Shown here piece by piece: positions 15,011 through 22,905 of a stretch of DNA of 37,753 bases. Under the pieces are notes generated by a model. It had not been told where the DNA came from. It did not search any database and saw nothing but the letters and a program-made list of their open reading frames with translations. This DNA comes from CAKUFA01 sp963627465 (lineage in GTDB: Bacteria; Bacillota; Clostridia; Christensenellales; Aristaeellaceae), in assembly GCA_963627465.1 (NCBI GenBank), contig CAVGBO010000018.1, positions 1 to 37,753 on the forward strand. Direction: 5' to 3'. The stretch's first letter is position 1; each line of letters starts with the position of its first letter. The translations under genes were made by a program, and so were the position numbers.

Positions 15011-15039
15011 GGGTCTGCCCCATGCTGTGAGGCAGACCC
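15011..15039 (+). terminator. Hairpin at the end of the ABC operon
   Basis: GGGTCTGCC (15011-15019) pairs with GGCAGACCC (15031-15039), followed by CTTGTGTATTT. The T-tract is weak, so some transcription may run into pfkA, which has no obvious promoter of its own. Confidence 0.6.
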
Positions 15040-15068
15040 CTTGTGTATTTCGACAAGGAGGATTGCTC

Positions 15069-16118
15069 ATGCGAAAAATTGGCGTGCTGACCAGCGGCGG
15101 CGACAGCCCGGGAATGAATGCTGCCGTCATGTCGATTGCCAGAAGCGCATCCTTGTATGGTATGCCGCTGGTGGGCATCAAACGGGGCTATAACGGCTTG
15201 CTGCGCAAAAGCACCAACCTGCGGGATGACGTGATGGAGATGGTGCTGGATACGGTGCTGGATATTGCCGACCAGCCGGGCACCTACCTGCGGACGGCTC
15301 GGTGCAAGGAATTTCTGGACCCTGTATGGCAGGCGGTTGCGGTTAAAACCCTGCAAGATTTGGAGATTGACGGCTTGGTGGTCATCGGTGGTGACGGAAG
15401 CTTCCAAGGTGCTATGCGGTTGTGCGAGCTTGGCATCCCCTGCATCGGCATTCCAGGCACCATTGATAACGACCTGGCCTATACGGAAATGACCCTGGGC
15501 TTTGAAACGGCGGTGCAGGTTTGCACGGAAGCGGTGCGTTCCATTCGAGCCACCTCACGCAGTCATGATCGTCCTGCCGTGATTGAAGTCATGGGGCGGC
15601 ACTGCGGCGACATTGCCCTGAAAACGGCCTGCGCTACAGGCGCGGAAATTGTTGTAGTGCCAGAAGTTCCTTGGTCGGTGGAAGAGGTCGCCGCAAGGCT
15701 GAACAAGCTGATTGCCAAAGGAAATACCCGAGCCAGCATTGTGGTGGCGGAGGGCTGCTGGGAATCCATGGCGCCCTTTGATATGTATACCTTCCTAACC
15801 ACCCATGGCAAGCAGTGCTTTGAGGGAGAACCCATCAGTGCACCTCGCTTTGCGTCCATTCTCAAGCGCATGTGCGGCATGGCAGAGGTGCGGGCGACGG
15901 TCATCGGCTATACCCAACGAGGTGCTGAACCCGTGGCTAAGGACAGCGCATTTGCCTTTGAGGCAGGCAATCTGGCGGTGCGCCTGCTTCGGGACGGCAT
16001 CAGTAATCAGGTGATCGGCGTCCATCAGGGCAAGGTATTCTATATGCCGATTGAAAAGGCACTGCAGGCGAAGCGGGAGTTCCGCCGGGATCTGTATGAT
16101 CTGGTGAATACACTGTAA
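15069..16118 (+). CDS. pfkA: 6-phosphofructokinase, ATP-dependent type
   Basis: Phosphorylates fructose-6-phosphate to fructose-1,6-bisphosphate in glycolysis. The 349-residue protein has the family motifs in order: LTSGGDSPGMNA (7-18), the VIGGDGSFQGA nucleotide loop, GIPGTIDND with the catalytic Asp, LGFETA, and VIEVMGRHCGD. Gly in GGDGS and in PGTIDND (not PKTIDND) marks ATP rather than pyrophosphate as the phosphoryl donor. It is slightly longer than the usual 320 residues. The start at 15069 follows AAGGAGG. It lies 72 bases after the sugar permease genes and may be partly co-transcribed with them, linking sugar uptake to glycolysis. Confidence 0.92.
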   Translation: MRKIGVLTSGGDSPGMNAAVMSIARSASLYGMPLVGIKRGYNGLLRKSTNLRDDVMEMVLDTVLDIADQPGTYLRTARCKEFLDPVWQAVAVKTLQDLEIDGLVVIGGDGSFQGAMRLCELGIPCIGIPGTIDNDLAYTEMTLGFETAVQVCTEAVRSIRATSRSHDRPAVIEVMGRHCGDIALKTACATGAEIVVVPEVPWSVEEVAARLNKLIAKGNTRASIVVAEGCWESMAPFDMYTFLTTHGKQCFEGEPISAPRFASILKRMCGMAEVRATVIGYTQRGAEPVAKDSAFAFEAGNLAVRLLRDGISNQVIGVHQGKVFYMPIEKALQAKREFRRDLYDLVNTL

Positions 16119-16136
16119 GAGAGTCTACAAACGAGG

Positions 16137-16178
16137 CAGAGCTGCTGTCGGAAACGTTCCACGAGGCAGCTCTGTTTT
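16137..16178 (+). terminator. Intrinsic terminator after pfkA
   Basis: CAGAGCTGC (16137-16145) pairs with GCAGCTCTG (16166-16174), followed by TTTT. Confidence 0.7.
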
Positions 16179-16235
16179 GCTGTGAATATCAAGATTGTTT
16201 ACAATTCCCTGCTGGATAATCCCGGTCAAAGGTGT

Positions 16236-16241
16236 TATACT
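16236..16241 (+). promoter_or_regulatory. Possible -10 box of the P-type ATPase gene
   Basis: TATACT lies 35 bp upstream of the coding start. The hexamer 17 bp further up (TGGATA, 16213-16218) is a poor -35, so the promoter is weakly supported. Confidence 0.35.
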
Positions 16242-16276
16242 CCTCTTAATAAGTTTTTATAGGTATGGAGGTCTGC

Positions 16277-18658
16277 ATGGCAGAAACGCTTCACATTCCA
16301 TCCGGCATGCCGGAAAATTATGTTCCGACAGCGGATACAGGACTTACAACGGAAGAAGTGACGACTCGTCAGCGGGACGGGCTTTCCAACAAGGTGAAGG
16401 CAGACTCGGGCAAGTCTGTTTGGCAAATCTTGATGAGCAATTTCTTTACCCTGTTCAATTTGCTGAACTTTGCCTTGGCGGCCTGCTTGCTGCTGGTTGG
16501 CTCTTACAGAAATATGCTGTTCCTGGGGGTGGTGTTTTCCAATACCCTCATCGGCACCATTCAGGAGCTGCGAGCCAAGCGCACCATTGAAAAGCTGAAG
16601 CTGCTGAACGCACCCCAGGCGCATGCGATCCGCAACGGTGAGGAAATCACCTGCACGCCGGATGAGCTGGTGCAGGATGATTTGGTGGTGCTCCGTGCAG
16701 GGGATCAGGTGGTGGCGGATGCCATTGTTCGCTCCGGCGGCGGCGCAGCCAACGAATCCCTTCTGACTGGCGAAAGTGATGCCATCGGGAAGCATACTGG
16801 GGACTGGCTCATGTCCGGCAGCTATATTACGGAAGGCAAATTTGTAGCTCAGCTGGTGCATGTGGGATCAGCTAGCTATGCCGCAGAACTGACTCGGGAA
16901 GCCAAGGCCATCAAGCGGCCGAATTCCGTGCTGATGACGGAACTGAACCAGCTGGTTCGCAGGATCAGTGCGATTCTGGTCCCGCTGGGGCTGCTGCTGT
17001 TCTGCAAGCAGTACTTCCTGAATCATGCAGCACTGACGGCTGCCATTCCATCCACCGTGGCGGCCATGATTGGCATGATTCCCGAAGGATTGATCCTGCT
17101 GACCAGCGTAGCATTGGCGGTAGGCGTGGTGAAGCTGGGGCGTCATCAAACCCTGGTGCAGGAACTGTACGGTATTGAAACGCTGGCACGGGTGGATGTG
17201 CTTTGCCTGGATAAAACGGGCACCATCACCAAGGGTGAAATGCAGCTGGAAAAATTGATCCCAGTAGAGGCAGACGAAGATACCCTTCGTTCGTCCCTTG
17301 CCAGATTCTTGGGGGCATTTGAAACCAGCAACGGTACCATAAAGGCCCTGACGGATGCGGTGAAGCCTGCCGACGTTCATCCCATTGCGACCCTGCCCTT
17401 TTCATCCAAGCGAAAGAAGTCGGCTGTGTCCTTCCCGGAAGGGGACACGTTGATTCTGGGTGCACCCAGCTTTGTGCTGGAAGATCATTTCCCTGATGAC
17501 TTGCGCCAGACCATTGACACTTATACGGCTGAAGGCTTTCGAGTGCTGGCACTGGCACGGGGAGAAGGATGTGTCACAGACACGGATGCGCCGCCTGTGA
17601 CTCAGGTGCTGGGTTTGATCTGTCTGAGCGATGCCCTGCGGGAAAATGCGGCTGACACCTTGGCTTATTTCCGGCAGCAGGGCGTGACCATCAAGGTGAT
17701 CAGCGGCGACGACCCTCGCACGGTGTCCTCCATTGCCAAACGTGTGCAGCTGGAAGGCTGGGATCGGTGGGTGGATGCTACCACCCTGACCACCGAAAGT
17801 CAACTTCGGGAAGCTGCCGAAAAGTATACGGTCTTCGGCCGTGTAACGCCCATGCAGAAAAAGCAGCTGGTCGAGGCTTTGAAGAGCAATGGTCACAGCG
17901 TGGCCATGACCGGCGACGGCGTTAACGATATTCCTGCCTTGAAAACGGCGGATTGCTCCATTGCCATGGCAGGCGGTGCGGATGCGGCGAAGCATGCGGC
18001 ACAGCTTACTCTGCTGAATGCAGACTTTGCTTCCCTGCCCTTGGTGGTGGATGAAGGTCGGCGGGTTATCAACAATATCACCCGTGCTGCTTCTTTGTTC
18101 CTGGTGAAGACGCTGTATTCCTTTGCTCTCAGCGTCATTACCCTGCTGTTCCCGCTGAATTATCCTTTCCAGCCCATTCAGCTGACGCTGATTTCCTCCG
18201 TGACCATTGGCATTCCTACCTTTTTCCTAGCACTTGAACCTAATCGGGAAAGGGTGCAGGGCAAATTCCTGGAAACCGTTATGCGCAATGCCGTCCCGGG
18301 TGCAGCAGGTGTAACGCTATGCGCCATTGCTGCCATGGTCATGGCACACTTCGGACACGATGCAACGGTCATTTCCACCATGGCTACCATGGCAGCCGGC
18401 ACGGTAGGACTGATGGTGCTCACCTCCGTGTGCCTGCCCTTTACCCTGATGCGGGGAGTACTGCTTGGTGCAATGGCACTTGGCTTTGTCAGTGCCGTGC
18501 TCTTTGCCGGGAAAACCTTCCTCATTGACGTTTTTTCGCTTACACCACGGGCGTGGATGGTGCTTATAACGGTGCAGGTGCTTTCAGCCTTGGTGATGGT
18601 GCTGCTGCGAAAAGGACTGAACCGACATTTGGAAAAGAAAAGGCTCAAGCATGCATAA
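16277..18658 (+). CDS. P-type ATPase, CtpE-like (probable Ca2+ transporter)
   Basis: A 793-residue P-type cation pump. It has two early membrane helices, an actuator domain with NESLLTGESD, helix 4 with GMIPEGL, the phosphorylation site DKTGTIT (Asp312), nucleotide-domain motifs, and a hinge MTGDGVNDIPALK, with about six C-terminal helices. There is no heavy-metal-binding domain and no CPC motif, so it is not a Cu/Zn/Cd pump. PEGL with the following LTSVALAVGVVKLGRHQTLVQEL-type segment is close to mycobacterial CtpE, a calcium ATPase (family knowledge). The start at 16277 is chosen because TGGAGG lies just upstream; an ATG at 16265 overlaps that site. Ion specificity is inferred. Confidence 0.85.
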   Translation: MAETLHIPSGMPENYVPTADTGLTTEEVTTRQRDGLSNKVKADSGKSVWQILMSNFFTLFNLLNFALAACLLLVGSYRNMLFLGVVFSNTLIGTIQELRAKRTIEKLKLLNAPQAHAIRNGEEITCTPDELVQDDLVVLRAGDQVVADAIVRSGGGAANESLLTGESDAIGKHTGDWLMSGSYITEGKFVAQLVHVGSASYAAELTREAKAIKRPNSVLMTELNQLVRRISAILVPLGLLLFCKQYFLNHAALTAAIPSTVAAMIGMIPEGLILLTSVALAVGVVKLGRHQTLVQELYGIETLARVDVLCLDKTGTITKGEMQLEKLIPVEADEDTLRSSLARFLGAFETSNGTIKALTDAVKPADVHPIATLPFSSKRKKSAVSFPEGDTLILGAPSFVLEDHFPDDLRQTIDTYTAEGFRVLALARGEGCVTDTDAPPVTQVLGLICLSDALRENAADTLAYFRQQGVTIKVISGDDPRTVSSIAKRVQLEGWDRWVDATTLTTESQLREAAEKYTVFGRVTPMQKKQLVEALKSNGHSVAMTGDGVNDIPALKTADCSIAMAGGADAAKHAAQLTLLNADFASLPLVVDEGRRVINNITRAASLFLVKTLYSFALSVITLLFPLNYPFQPIQLTLISSVTIGIPTFFLALEPNRERVQGKFLETVMRNAVPGAAGVTLCAIAAMVMAHFGHDATVISTMATMAAGTVGLMVLTSVCLPFTLMRGVLLGAMALGFVSAVLFAGKTFLIDVFSLTPRAWMVLITVQVLSALVMVLLRKGLNRHLEKKRLKHA

Positions 18659-18661
18659 CAA

Positions 18662-18696
18662 AAACCCGGTGGGGAGATGAACTCCTCGCCGGGTTT
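18662..18696. terminator. Bidirectional terminator between convergent genes
   Basis: A 15-bp stem (18662-18676 with 18682-18696). On the minus strand it is followed by TTTTTG, and on the plus strand by TTTCC, so it serves the P-type ATPase gene and even better the leftward prs operon. Confidence 0.85.
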
Positions 18697-18706
18697 CCTG
18701 TTATGC

Positions 18707-19102
18707 TTATGAATGCTTGTGGACGGAGCCTGCATGCTGCTGCATGGCGCAATCTTCCTTCACGAGCTCCTCATGGAGCTGGATGACTGTCCAGGTCAGA
18801 TTGGTAGGCGTTAAAGCCGCCTTCAATCGGATGGGCGTCTGCCCTGCTTGTCGCCAGGCCTGCAGGAAGGCATTCATGCTGCCGGGGGTAAAGCCGTGCA
18901 TCACCAGCACTTCATCCGTAAAGGAAACACCCTCATCTGCTGATTCGCACGCTGGTGCCATGCCGAAGAAAGCCGCAAGGGGCTTGGATGCTTCTTCTGC
19001 CGACCTTTCCATCAGCCGGATGTGCTTGCTCATGCACACCTTGCGCAGGCATTGCAATCGCTCGCCGTTAAAATTGAAGGCCAGCATCACGGGTTGTGCC
19101 AT
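18707..19102 (-). CDS. DUF3783-family protein
   Basis: A 131-residue soluble protein recognised by the C-terminal DUF3783 pattern: VLVMHGFTPGSMNAFLQAWR, then RLKAALTPTNLTWTVIQLHEEL. The family occurs in Clostridia and has no established role. A His-rich end (AGSVHKHS) could bind metal. It is the last gene of the prs operon, 12 bases after the acetyltransferase gene, with GGGGAG as ribosome site. Confidence 0.75.
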   Translation of the reverse strand: MAQPVMLAFNFNGERLQCLRKVCMSKHIRLMERSAEEASKPLAAFFGMAPACESADEGVSFTDEVLVMHGFTPGSMNAFLQAWRQAGQTPIRLKAALTPTNLTWTVIQLHEELVKEDCAMQQHAGSVHKHS

Positions 19103-19114
19103 GACGTTCTCCCC

Positions 19115-19618
19115 TTACTTCTTGTCCGCATACAGGTAGCGTACCAACTGAGCCTGCCTGTTGCCGATTTCCACTGTGCGCAGCAGGTTCTCTTCCCTGA
19201 AGCCGAAGCTTTCTAACTGGTAGCGTACGTAGAAATTCTCCCGCAGCAGCCAGAAGTGCACCTGCTCCATACCCGCTTCACGCAGATGGGCAAGAACCGA
19301 GGCCATCAGCTGGTTGCGGCTTTGCTGGTCGCATCCCAGGGCAAAGGCTGTATCGAAGACCATACCATATCCTGCTTCTTCCGGATCAGCACCGAAAATC
19401 ATGTAGGCAACAAGATGACCCTGCTGCTCCATGACCAGCACTTGCCGTCCGGGTGCCTCAATAGCTCCGGCAATCATGCCCTCGTAGGCCTTTGGGTCTA
19501 CCTGACGCAGTTCCTGCTGGGGAACAACTCCACGGAACATGTTCTGCACATAGCCCGTTTTGATGACTGCCAGTGCACCCCGATCCTCTGCCGCAGCAGG
19601 CCGAATGATTGTCTCCAC
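19115..19618 (-). CDS. GNAT-family acetyltransferase
   Basis: A 167-residue protein with the general GNAT layout: an N-terminal strand IIRPAAAEDRGALAVI, a central VLVMEQQGHLVAYMIFG, a cofactor region GCDQQSRNQLMASVLAHLREAG, and a terminal FYVRYQLESFGFREENLL. The acetyl-CoA loop (Q/RxxGxG/A) is not clean, so activity is uncertain. It starts with GTG four bases after the prs stop codon and has no good ribosome site, which points to translational coupling. The substrate is unknown. Confidence 0.65.
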   Translation of the reverse strand: METIIRPAAAEDRGALAVIKTGYVQNMFRGVVPQQELRQVDPKAYEGMIAGAIEAPGRQVLVMEQQGHLVAYMIFGADPEEAGYGMVFDTAFALGCDQQSRNQLMASVLAHLREAGMEQVHFWLLRENFYVRYQLESFGFREENLLRTVEIGNRQAQLVRYLYADKK

Positions 19619-19622
19619 GATT

Positions 19623-20840
19623 TTACACCAGGCGTACGCCGTTGGCCGTCTGCTCTGCGGTATACTTGTTCATCAGCTTATGCAGCCGGTCGTAAGGATT
19701 GAGCAGGTTGCTCAGGGAACGGTCGTGGTTCAGGGTGGCAATGATGTAGGAGATGTACTTGCTCATGTCCGCTTCCACGAACCAAGGGGCAGCCTTCAAT
19801 TCGGGACGGCGATAGGTCAGGTTGGTGGAAATGACCCGGTCAATGATGCCATCCTCGTAGGCCTTGTTATAGGCATCAATGCCGTTGGTGAACAGAGCAA
19901 AGGTAGCTGCCGCAAAGATACGGTTTGCCTTCCGCTTCTTCAGCTCACGAGCCAGGTCAATGACGGACTCGCCGGAAGCAATGATATCGTCTGCCACCAG
20001 AATATCCTTGCCTTCCACGGAGGAACCAAGGTACTCGTGGGCAACAATGGGGTTGCGGCCGTTCACGATGCGAGTGTAGTCACGCCGCTTGTAGAACAGA
20101 CCCATATCCAGCCCCAGCACGGAGGCGTAGAAGATATTCCGGTCAATTGCGCCTTCATCCGGGCTGACCACCATCATATGATCCTTTTCAATGTGCAGAT
20201 CATGATCATGGCGGAGCAATGCCTTGAAGATCTGGTAGGAAGGCATCACGGATTCAAAACCGCAGGTGGTAGGGATGGCGTTCTGTACGCGAGGATCATG
20301 GGCGTCAAAGGTGATGATGTTGCTCACACCCATGTGCTCCAGATCCTGCAAAGCCATGGCACAGTCCAAGCTTTCACGGGAAGAACGGCGATGCTGCCGT
20401 CCTTCATAAAGCATGGGCATGATAACGGTAATGCGCTTGGCCTTGCCGCCGATGGCAGCAATCAGACGCTTCAGATCCATGAAGTGCTCGTCAGGGCTCA
20501 TGGGCACTTCCTTGCCGTACATGTTGTACGTGCAGTTATAAGCGCCCACATCGCACAGGATATAGAGATCCAGGCCGCGGACGCTTTCTTTGATCATGCC
20601 CTTGCCTTCGCCGTTGCTGAAACGGGGGCACACTGTTTTAATGAGAAAGTCTTGCCGTTCCAAGCCCGGTGCAGTCGCCATGTCGGGCATGGATTCTTCC
20701 GTATGGGAACGCCACTTGAGCAGCCACTGGTTTACCTTCTCGCCAATTTCTTCCGTACCTTGCATGGCAATCAGTCCCAGAGGTCCCACCGGGTAGGTCA
20801 AAAAAGAGTCAGAATTCCAAGTGCTCACAAAATCAGTCAC
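19623..20840 (-). CDS. prs: Ribose-phosphate pyrophosphokinase, long form
   Basis: Makes PRPP from ribose-5-phosphate and ATP for nucleotide, His and Trp synthesis. The 405-residue protein is longer than the classical 315-residue Prs and belongs to the extended clostridial form. The conserved core includes PMLYEGRQHRRSSRESLDCA, NIITFDAHDPRVQNAIP and the PRPP-binding loop ILVADDIIASGESVID. The GTG start at 20840 is preferred: it follows GAGG and lies about 30 bases downstream of the predicted transcription start. A TTG at 20888 that would extend the frame lies upstream of the -10 box and cannot be used from this promoter. It heads the operon with the GNAT and DUF3783 genes. Confidence 0.85.
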   Translation of the reverse strand: MTDFVSTWNSDSFLTYPVGPLGLIAMQGTEEIGEKVNQWLLKWRSHTEESMPDMATAPGLERQDFLIKTVCPRFSNGEGKGMIKESVRGLDLYILCDVGAYNCTYNMYGKEVPMSPDEHFMDLKRLIAAIGGKAKRITVIMPMLYEGRQHRRSSRESLDCAMALQDLEHMGVSNIITFDAHDPRVQNAIPTTCGFESVMPSYQIFKALLRHDHDLHIEKDHMMVVSPDEGAIDRNIFYASVLGLDMGLFYKRRDYTRIVNGRNPIVAHEYLGSSVEGKDILVADDIIASGESVIDLARELKKRKANRIFAAATFALFTNGIDAYNKAYEDGIIDRVISTNLTYRRPELKAAPWFVEADMSKYISYIIATLNHDRSLSNLLNPYDRLHKLMNKYTAEQTANGVRLV

Positions 20841-20876
20841 GCCATCAACCTCTTCCGCTTGGATTTTCCGTCCTTG

Positions 20877-20905
20877 ATTATAACGCAATTTTCATGGTTT
20901 GAGAA
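20877..20905 (-). promoter_or_regulatory. Promoter of the prs operon
   Basis: On the minus strand TTCTCA (20905-20900), a 17-bp spacer and TATAAT (20882-20877). It places the transcript start near 20870. Confidence 0.65.
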
Positions 20906-21010
20906 GAGCTTTTACAAAAAAACTGGGGTGTATGACGAACAATTCCGTTTCTTTTTGTAATATGGTCGGCTTTTTGCTGATTTTCCACATGGGGTGGGGG
21001 AAAGATGGCA

Positions 21011-21047
21011 GAAGAAAAGGCCGTTCCCTCGGAGAAAGGGAACGGCC
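21011..21047 (-). terminator. Intrinsic terminator of hpf
   Basis: GGCCGTTCCC and GGGAACGGCC form a perfect 10-bp stem (21047-21038 with 21028-21019), followed on the minus strand by TTTTCTTC. Confidence 0.88.
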
Positions 21048-21097
21048 GGCATAAACGATCGGATCATAAAACCAATGGGGATTCCTTATGCCAATGC

Positions 21098-21637
21098 TCA
21101 GGCTTCAGGCTCCAGCAGACCCAGATTGCCGTCCTTGCGCAGGTAAAGCACATTGGTACGGTCGGTATCCACATTCACAAAGACGAAGAAGTTGTGCTCC
21201 AGCATTTCCATCTCTACGGCTGCATCTTCAACAGACATAGGACGGACGGGGAAAGTCTTAAACCGAACGACCTTGCGGTCTTCTTCTTCGTCACCGTCCT
21301 CCTCGATGTACTCAGGCTCTTCACGGAAGGCGTCCTCACGGAGGTGCCTGCTCAGCTTGGTGCGGTGCCGATGGATCTGGCGCTCCATCTTAGCCAGTGC
21401 CTGGTCGATGGCCAAGAACAGGTTATCCGGCGCACTTGCTTCCGAACGAAGGATGACTCCGTTGCCCATAGGCACCGTGATTTCAACCACGCGGAGGCCG
21501 TCCTTTTCCTTGCGCATACGCACCTGCATTTCCGTATCCGGCAGAAGATAGCGGCTCATCTTGGCAGCCTTCTTCTCGATCCGTTCCGTCACCTTGGGGG
21601 AAATGGTCATATTCCGAGCATTGATCGTCATCTTCAT
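21098..21637 (-). CDS. hpf: Ribosome hibernation promoting factor, long form
   Basis: A 179-residue protein that joins two 70S ribosomes into inactive 100S dimers in slow growth. The N-terminal S30AE domain (about 1-105) starts MTINARNMTISPKVTERIEKK and contains the MRKEKDGLRVVEITVPMG strands. An acidic linker, EEPEYIEEDGDEEED, follows. The C-terminal dimerisation domain (about 122-175) includes VVRFKTFPVRPMSVEDAAVEMEMLEH and FFVFVN. The long form is the one normal for Firmicutes. GAAGGAG lies ten bases before the start. It is monocistronic, with a structured leader. Confidence 0.93.
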   Translation of the reverse strand: MKMTINARNMTISPKVTERIEKKAAKMSRYLLPDTEMQVRMRKEKDGLRVVEITVPMGNGVILRSEASAPDNLFLAIDQALAKMERQIHRHRTKLSRHLREDAFREEPEYIEEDGDEEEDRKVVRFKTFPVRPMSVEDAAVEMEMLEHNFFVFVNVDTDRTNVLYLRKDGNLGLLEPEA

Positions 21638-21663
21638 AAAACATAAGCTCCTTCAGATTATTT

Positions 21664-21773
21664 GGGCGTTCCTTCGCCCATGGGTCTGTTCATTTGACTC
21701 CTGCTGGGCCATGGGCATCACCATCCATTCTTCCTTTGTATTGTATTATTTCGACAAAAGATGAATTTCTCCT
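21664..21773 (-). promoter_or_regulatory. hpf upstream region: structured leader and possible SigH-like promoter
   Basis: On the minus strand AGGAGAA (21773-21767) and CGAAA (21753-21749) have the spacing and partial sequence of a SigH promoter (AGGAWWT and RGAAT). No good SigA promoter was found. Downstream, GCCCATGG/CCATGGGC and GGGCG/CGCCC can form hairpins in the leader. Confidence 0.25.
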
Positions 21774-21819
21774 GCATGGTATTTGCACAAGGTGCACTTT
21801 TTGTTACCATGCAAAGGGG

Positions 21820-22200
21820 TCAGCCGTTTTCTTCTTCCTGGGCAGCTGCTTCGTCCTCCAGCGTCTGCACCTCATCGGAGGGCTGTGCTTCTTCTGCCTC
21901 GTGGCAACAGCAGGGGCAGGCTGCATCCGCTTCGTCTGCTTCATCCAGCTTCCGGCGCAGTGCCTCACGCTCTTCTGCCGTCATGGCAGACACATCAATT
22001 TCCTCTTCCTGTGCGGAGGCTTCACAGGATTCCTGCCACTTCCGCTTCAATTCTTCTGCCGTGGCACGTCCCTGCTCCACGGTTTCCTTGCCCTTTTCCA
22101 CACAGGCCTGGGCAAGATCACCGCTCTTTTCAACAACCGTTGCTACAGCACCGACGGCACCGTACACAACATCTTTCACAAGATTCAACAGTTCATTCAT
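21820..22200 (-). CDS. Small acidic phasin-like protein with CPCCCH motif
   Basis: I do not recognise a defined family. The 126-residue product begins with a mildly hydrophobic helix (MNELLNLVKDVVYGAVGAVATVVEKSG), as in phasin-like or YtxH-like envelope-associated proteins. Next come amphipathic, coiled-coil-like helices (EKGKETVEQGRATAEELKRKW, written here only as the start of that region), then a CPCCCH cluster near residue 96 and a strongly acidic tail. It follows the P-loop gene in the same direction, separated by a hairpin without T-tract (22229-22264), so the two are probably co-transcribed. AAAAGGAGG precedes the start. The cysteine cluster may bind metal. Confidence 0.65.
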   Translation of the reverse strand: MNELLNLVKDVVYGAVGAVATVVEKSGDLAQACVEKGKETVEQGRATAEELKRKWQESCEASAQEEEIDVSAMTAEEREALRRKLDEADEADAACPCCCHEAEEAQPSDEVQTLEDEAAAQEEENG

Positions 22201-22263
22201 GTTGGTTTTCCTCCTTTTCGGTCACATGGAGCCTGACCGACCGCTTGCCGGAATCATCAGGCT

Positions 22264-22797
22264 CTACCAATAAAACGTTTGAGTTCGGGATTTTCTTGCA
22301 AGGCTGCACAACTCATTTTGCAGCTCCATAGAAATGTTCGGATCCTCTGTGGAGAAAACCTGAAGATCCATCCCCCCACGGAGTTCCTTCAGGACAGGGA
22401 TTGCAGCTTCCTCTGCACACAGCACAATGCTGCAGGGGCTCTGCAAGCAGGCTTCTACACCTTGGCGGAAGGCAGGGAGTGTCAGTGCCTCGGCTGTCAA
22501 TCCATCGGCGAGGATGAGTGCCTGCTGGCTAACACCGTGGCGAAGGGCTTTCACTGCCAGCTCCTCAAAGACTTCCAGCACCGGCACCTGCTTCTCTTCG
22601 CTGAGAAAGAGCAGGCAGGGAATATCATTGGCCATTTCACCGCCGGGGGTCTGAAACAGGTGAATCATCTTCCCCTTGATTCGCCCATTGATGGCGAAGG
22701 GGCGCAGTTCATAGCCGGCAACAGGCATGGACAATGCTTCGGCAGTTTCCAGCACGAGCTTCCCGGCATGATCTCCTGTTAAAACGATATTGGTCAT
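22264..22797 (-). CDS. THEP1-like nucleotide-binding protein with degenerate P-loop
   Basis: A 177-residue protein whose start (NIVLTGDHAGKLVLETAEAL) and the following GYELRPFAINGRIKGKMIHLF resemble THEP1/NTPase_1 nucleoside triphosphatases: P-loop, then a Gly-Arg-x-x-Gly turn. Its P-loop reads GDHAGKL. The Lys is kept, but the usual Ser/Thr after it is Leu and the spacing is short, so catalysis is doubtful. The middle (VPVLEVFEELAVKAL, then ALILADGLTAEAL) has the alternating strand-helix order of the fold. AAGGAGGTG precedes the start. The function is unknown, and a non-catalytic relative of THEP1 is the best reading. Confidence 0.55.
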   Translation of the reverse strand: MTNIVLTGDHAGKLVLETAEALSMPVAGYELRPFAINGRIKGKMIHLFQTPGGEMANDIPCLLFLSEEKQVPVLEVFEELAVKALRHGVSQQALILADGLTAEALTLPAFRQGVEACLQSPCSIVLCAEEAAIPVLKELRGGMDLQVFSTEDPNISMELQNELCSLARKSRTQTFYW

Positions 22798-22820
22798 ACA
22801 AGCACCTCCTTCTTGTCTTA

Positions 22821-22849
22821 ATTGTACATTTATTTGGACAAAAAGTCAA
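22821..22849 (-). promoter_or_regulatory. Promoter of the THEP1-like gene
   Basis: Minus strand TTGACT (22849-22844), a 17-bp spacer and TACAAT (22826-22821). Confidence 0.78.
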
Positions 22850-22870
22850 TGCTAATTGGGCGCTTGGGAT

Positions 22871-22902
22871 AAAAGACAGGGCGAAGCTTTCGCCTCGCCC
22901 TG
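22871..22902 (-). terminator. Intrinsic terminator of ftsH
   Basis: CAGGGCGA and TCGCCCTG (22902-22895 with 22884-22877) enclose a further GCGAAAGC fold. TCTTTT follows on the minus strand, four bases after the ftsH stop codon. Confidence 0.85.
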
Positions 22903-22905
22903 CTC

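Noticed and set aside
20841..20888. N-terminal extension of Prs from a TTG codon
   Set aside because: The codon lies upstream of the -10 box TATAAT of the only good promoter, and a GTG with a ribosome site follows at 20840.
19560..20960. A 466-codon plus-strand frame opposite prs
   Set aside because: The minus strand carries clear Prs motifs; the plus frame has none.
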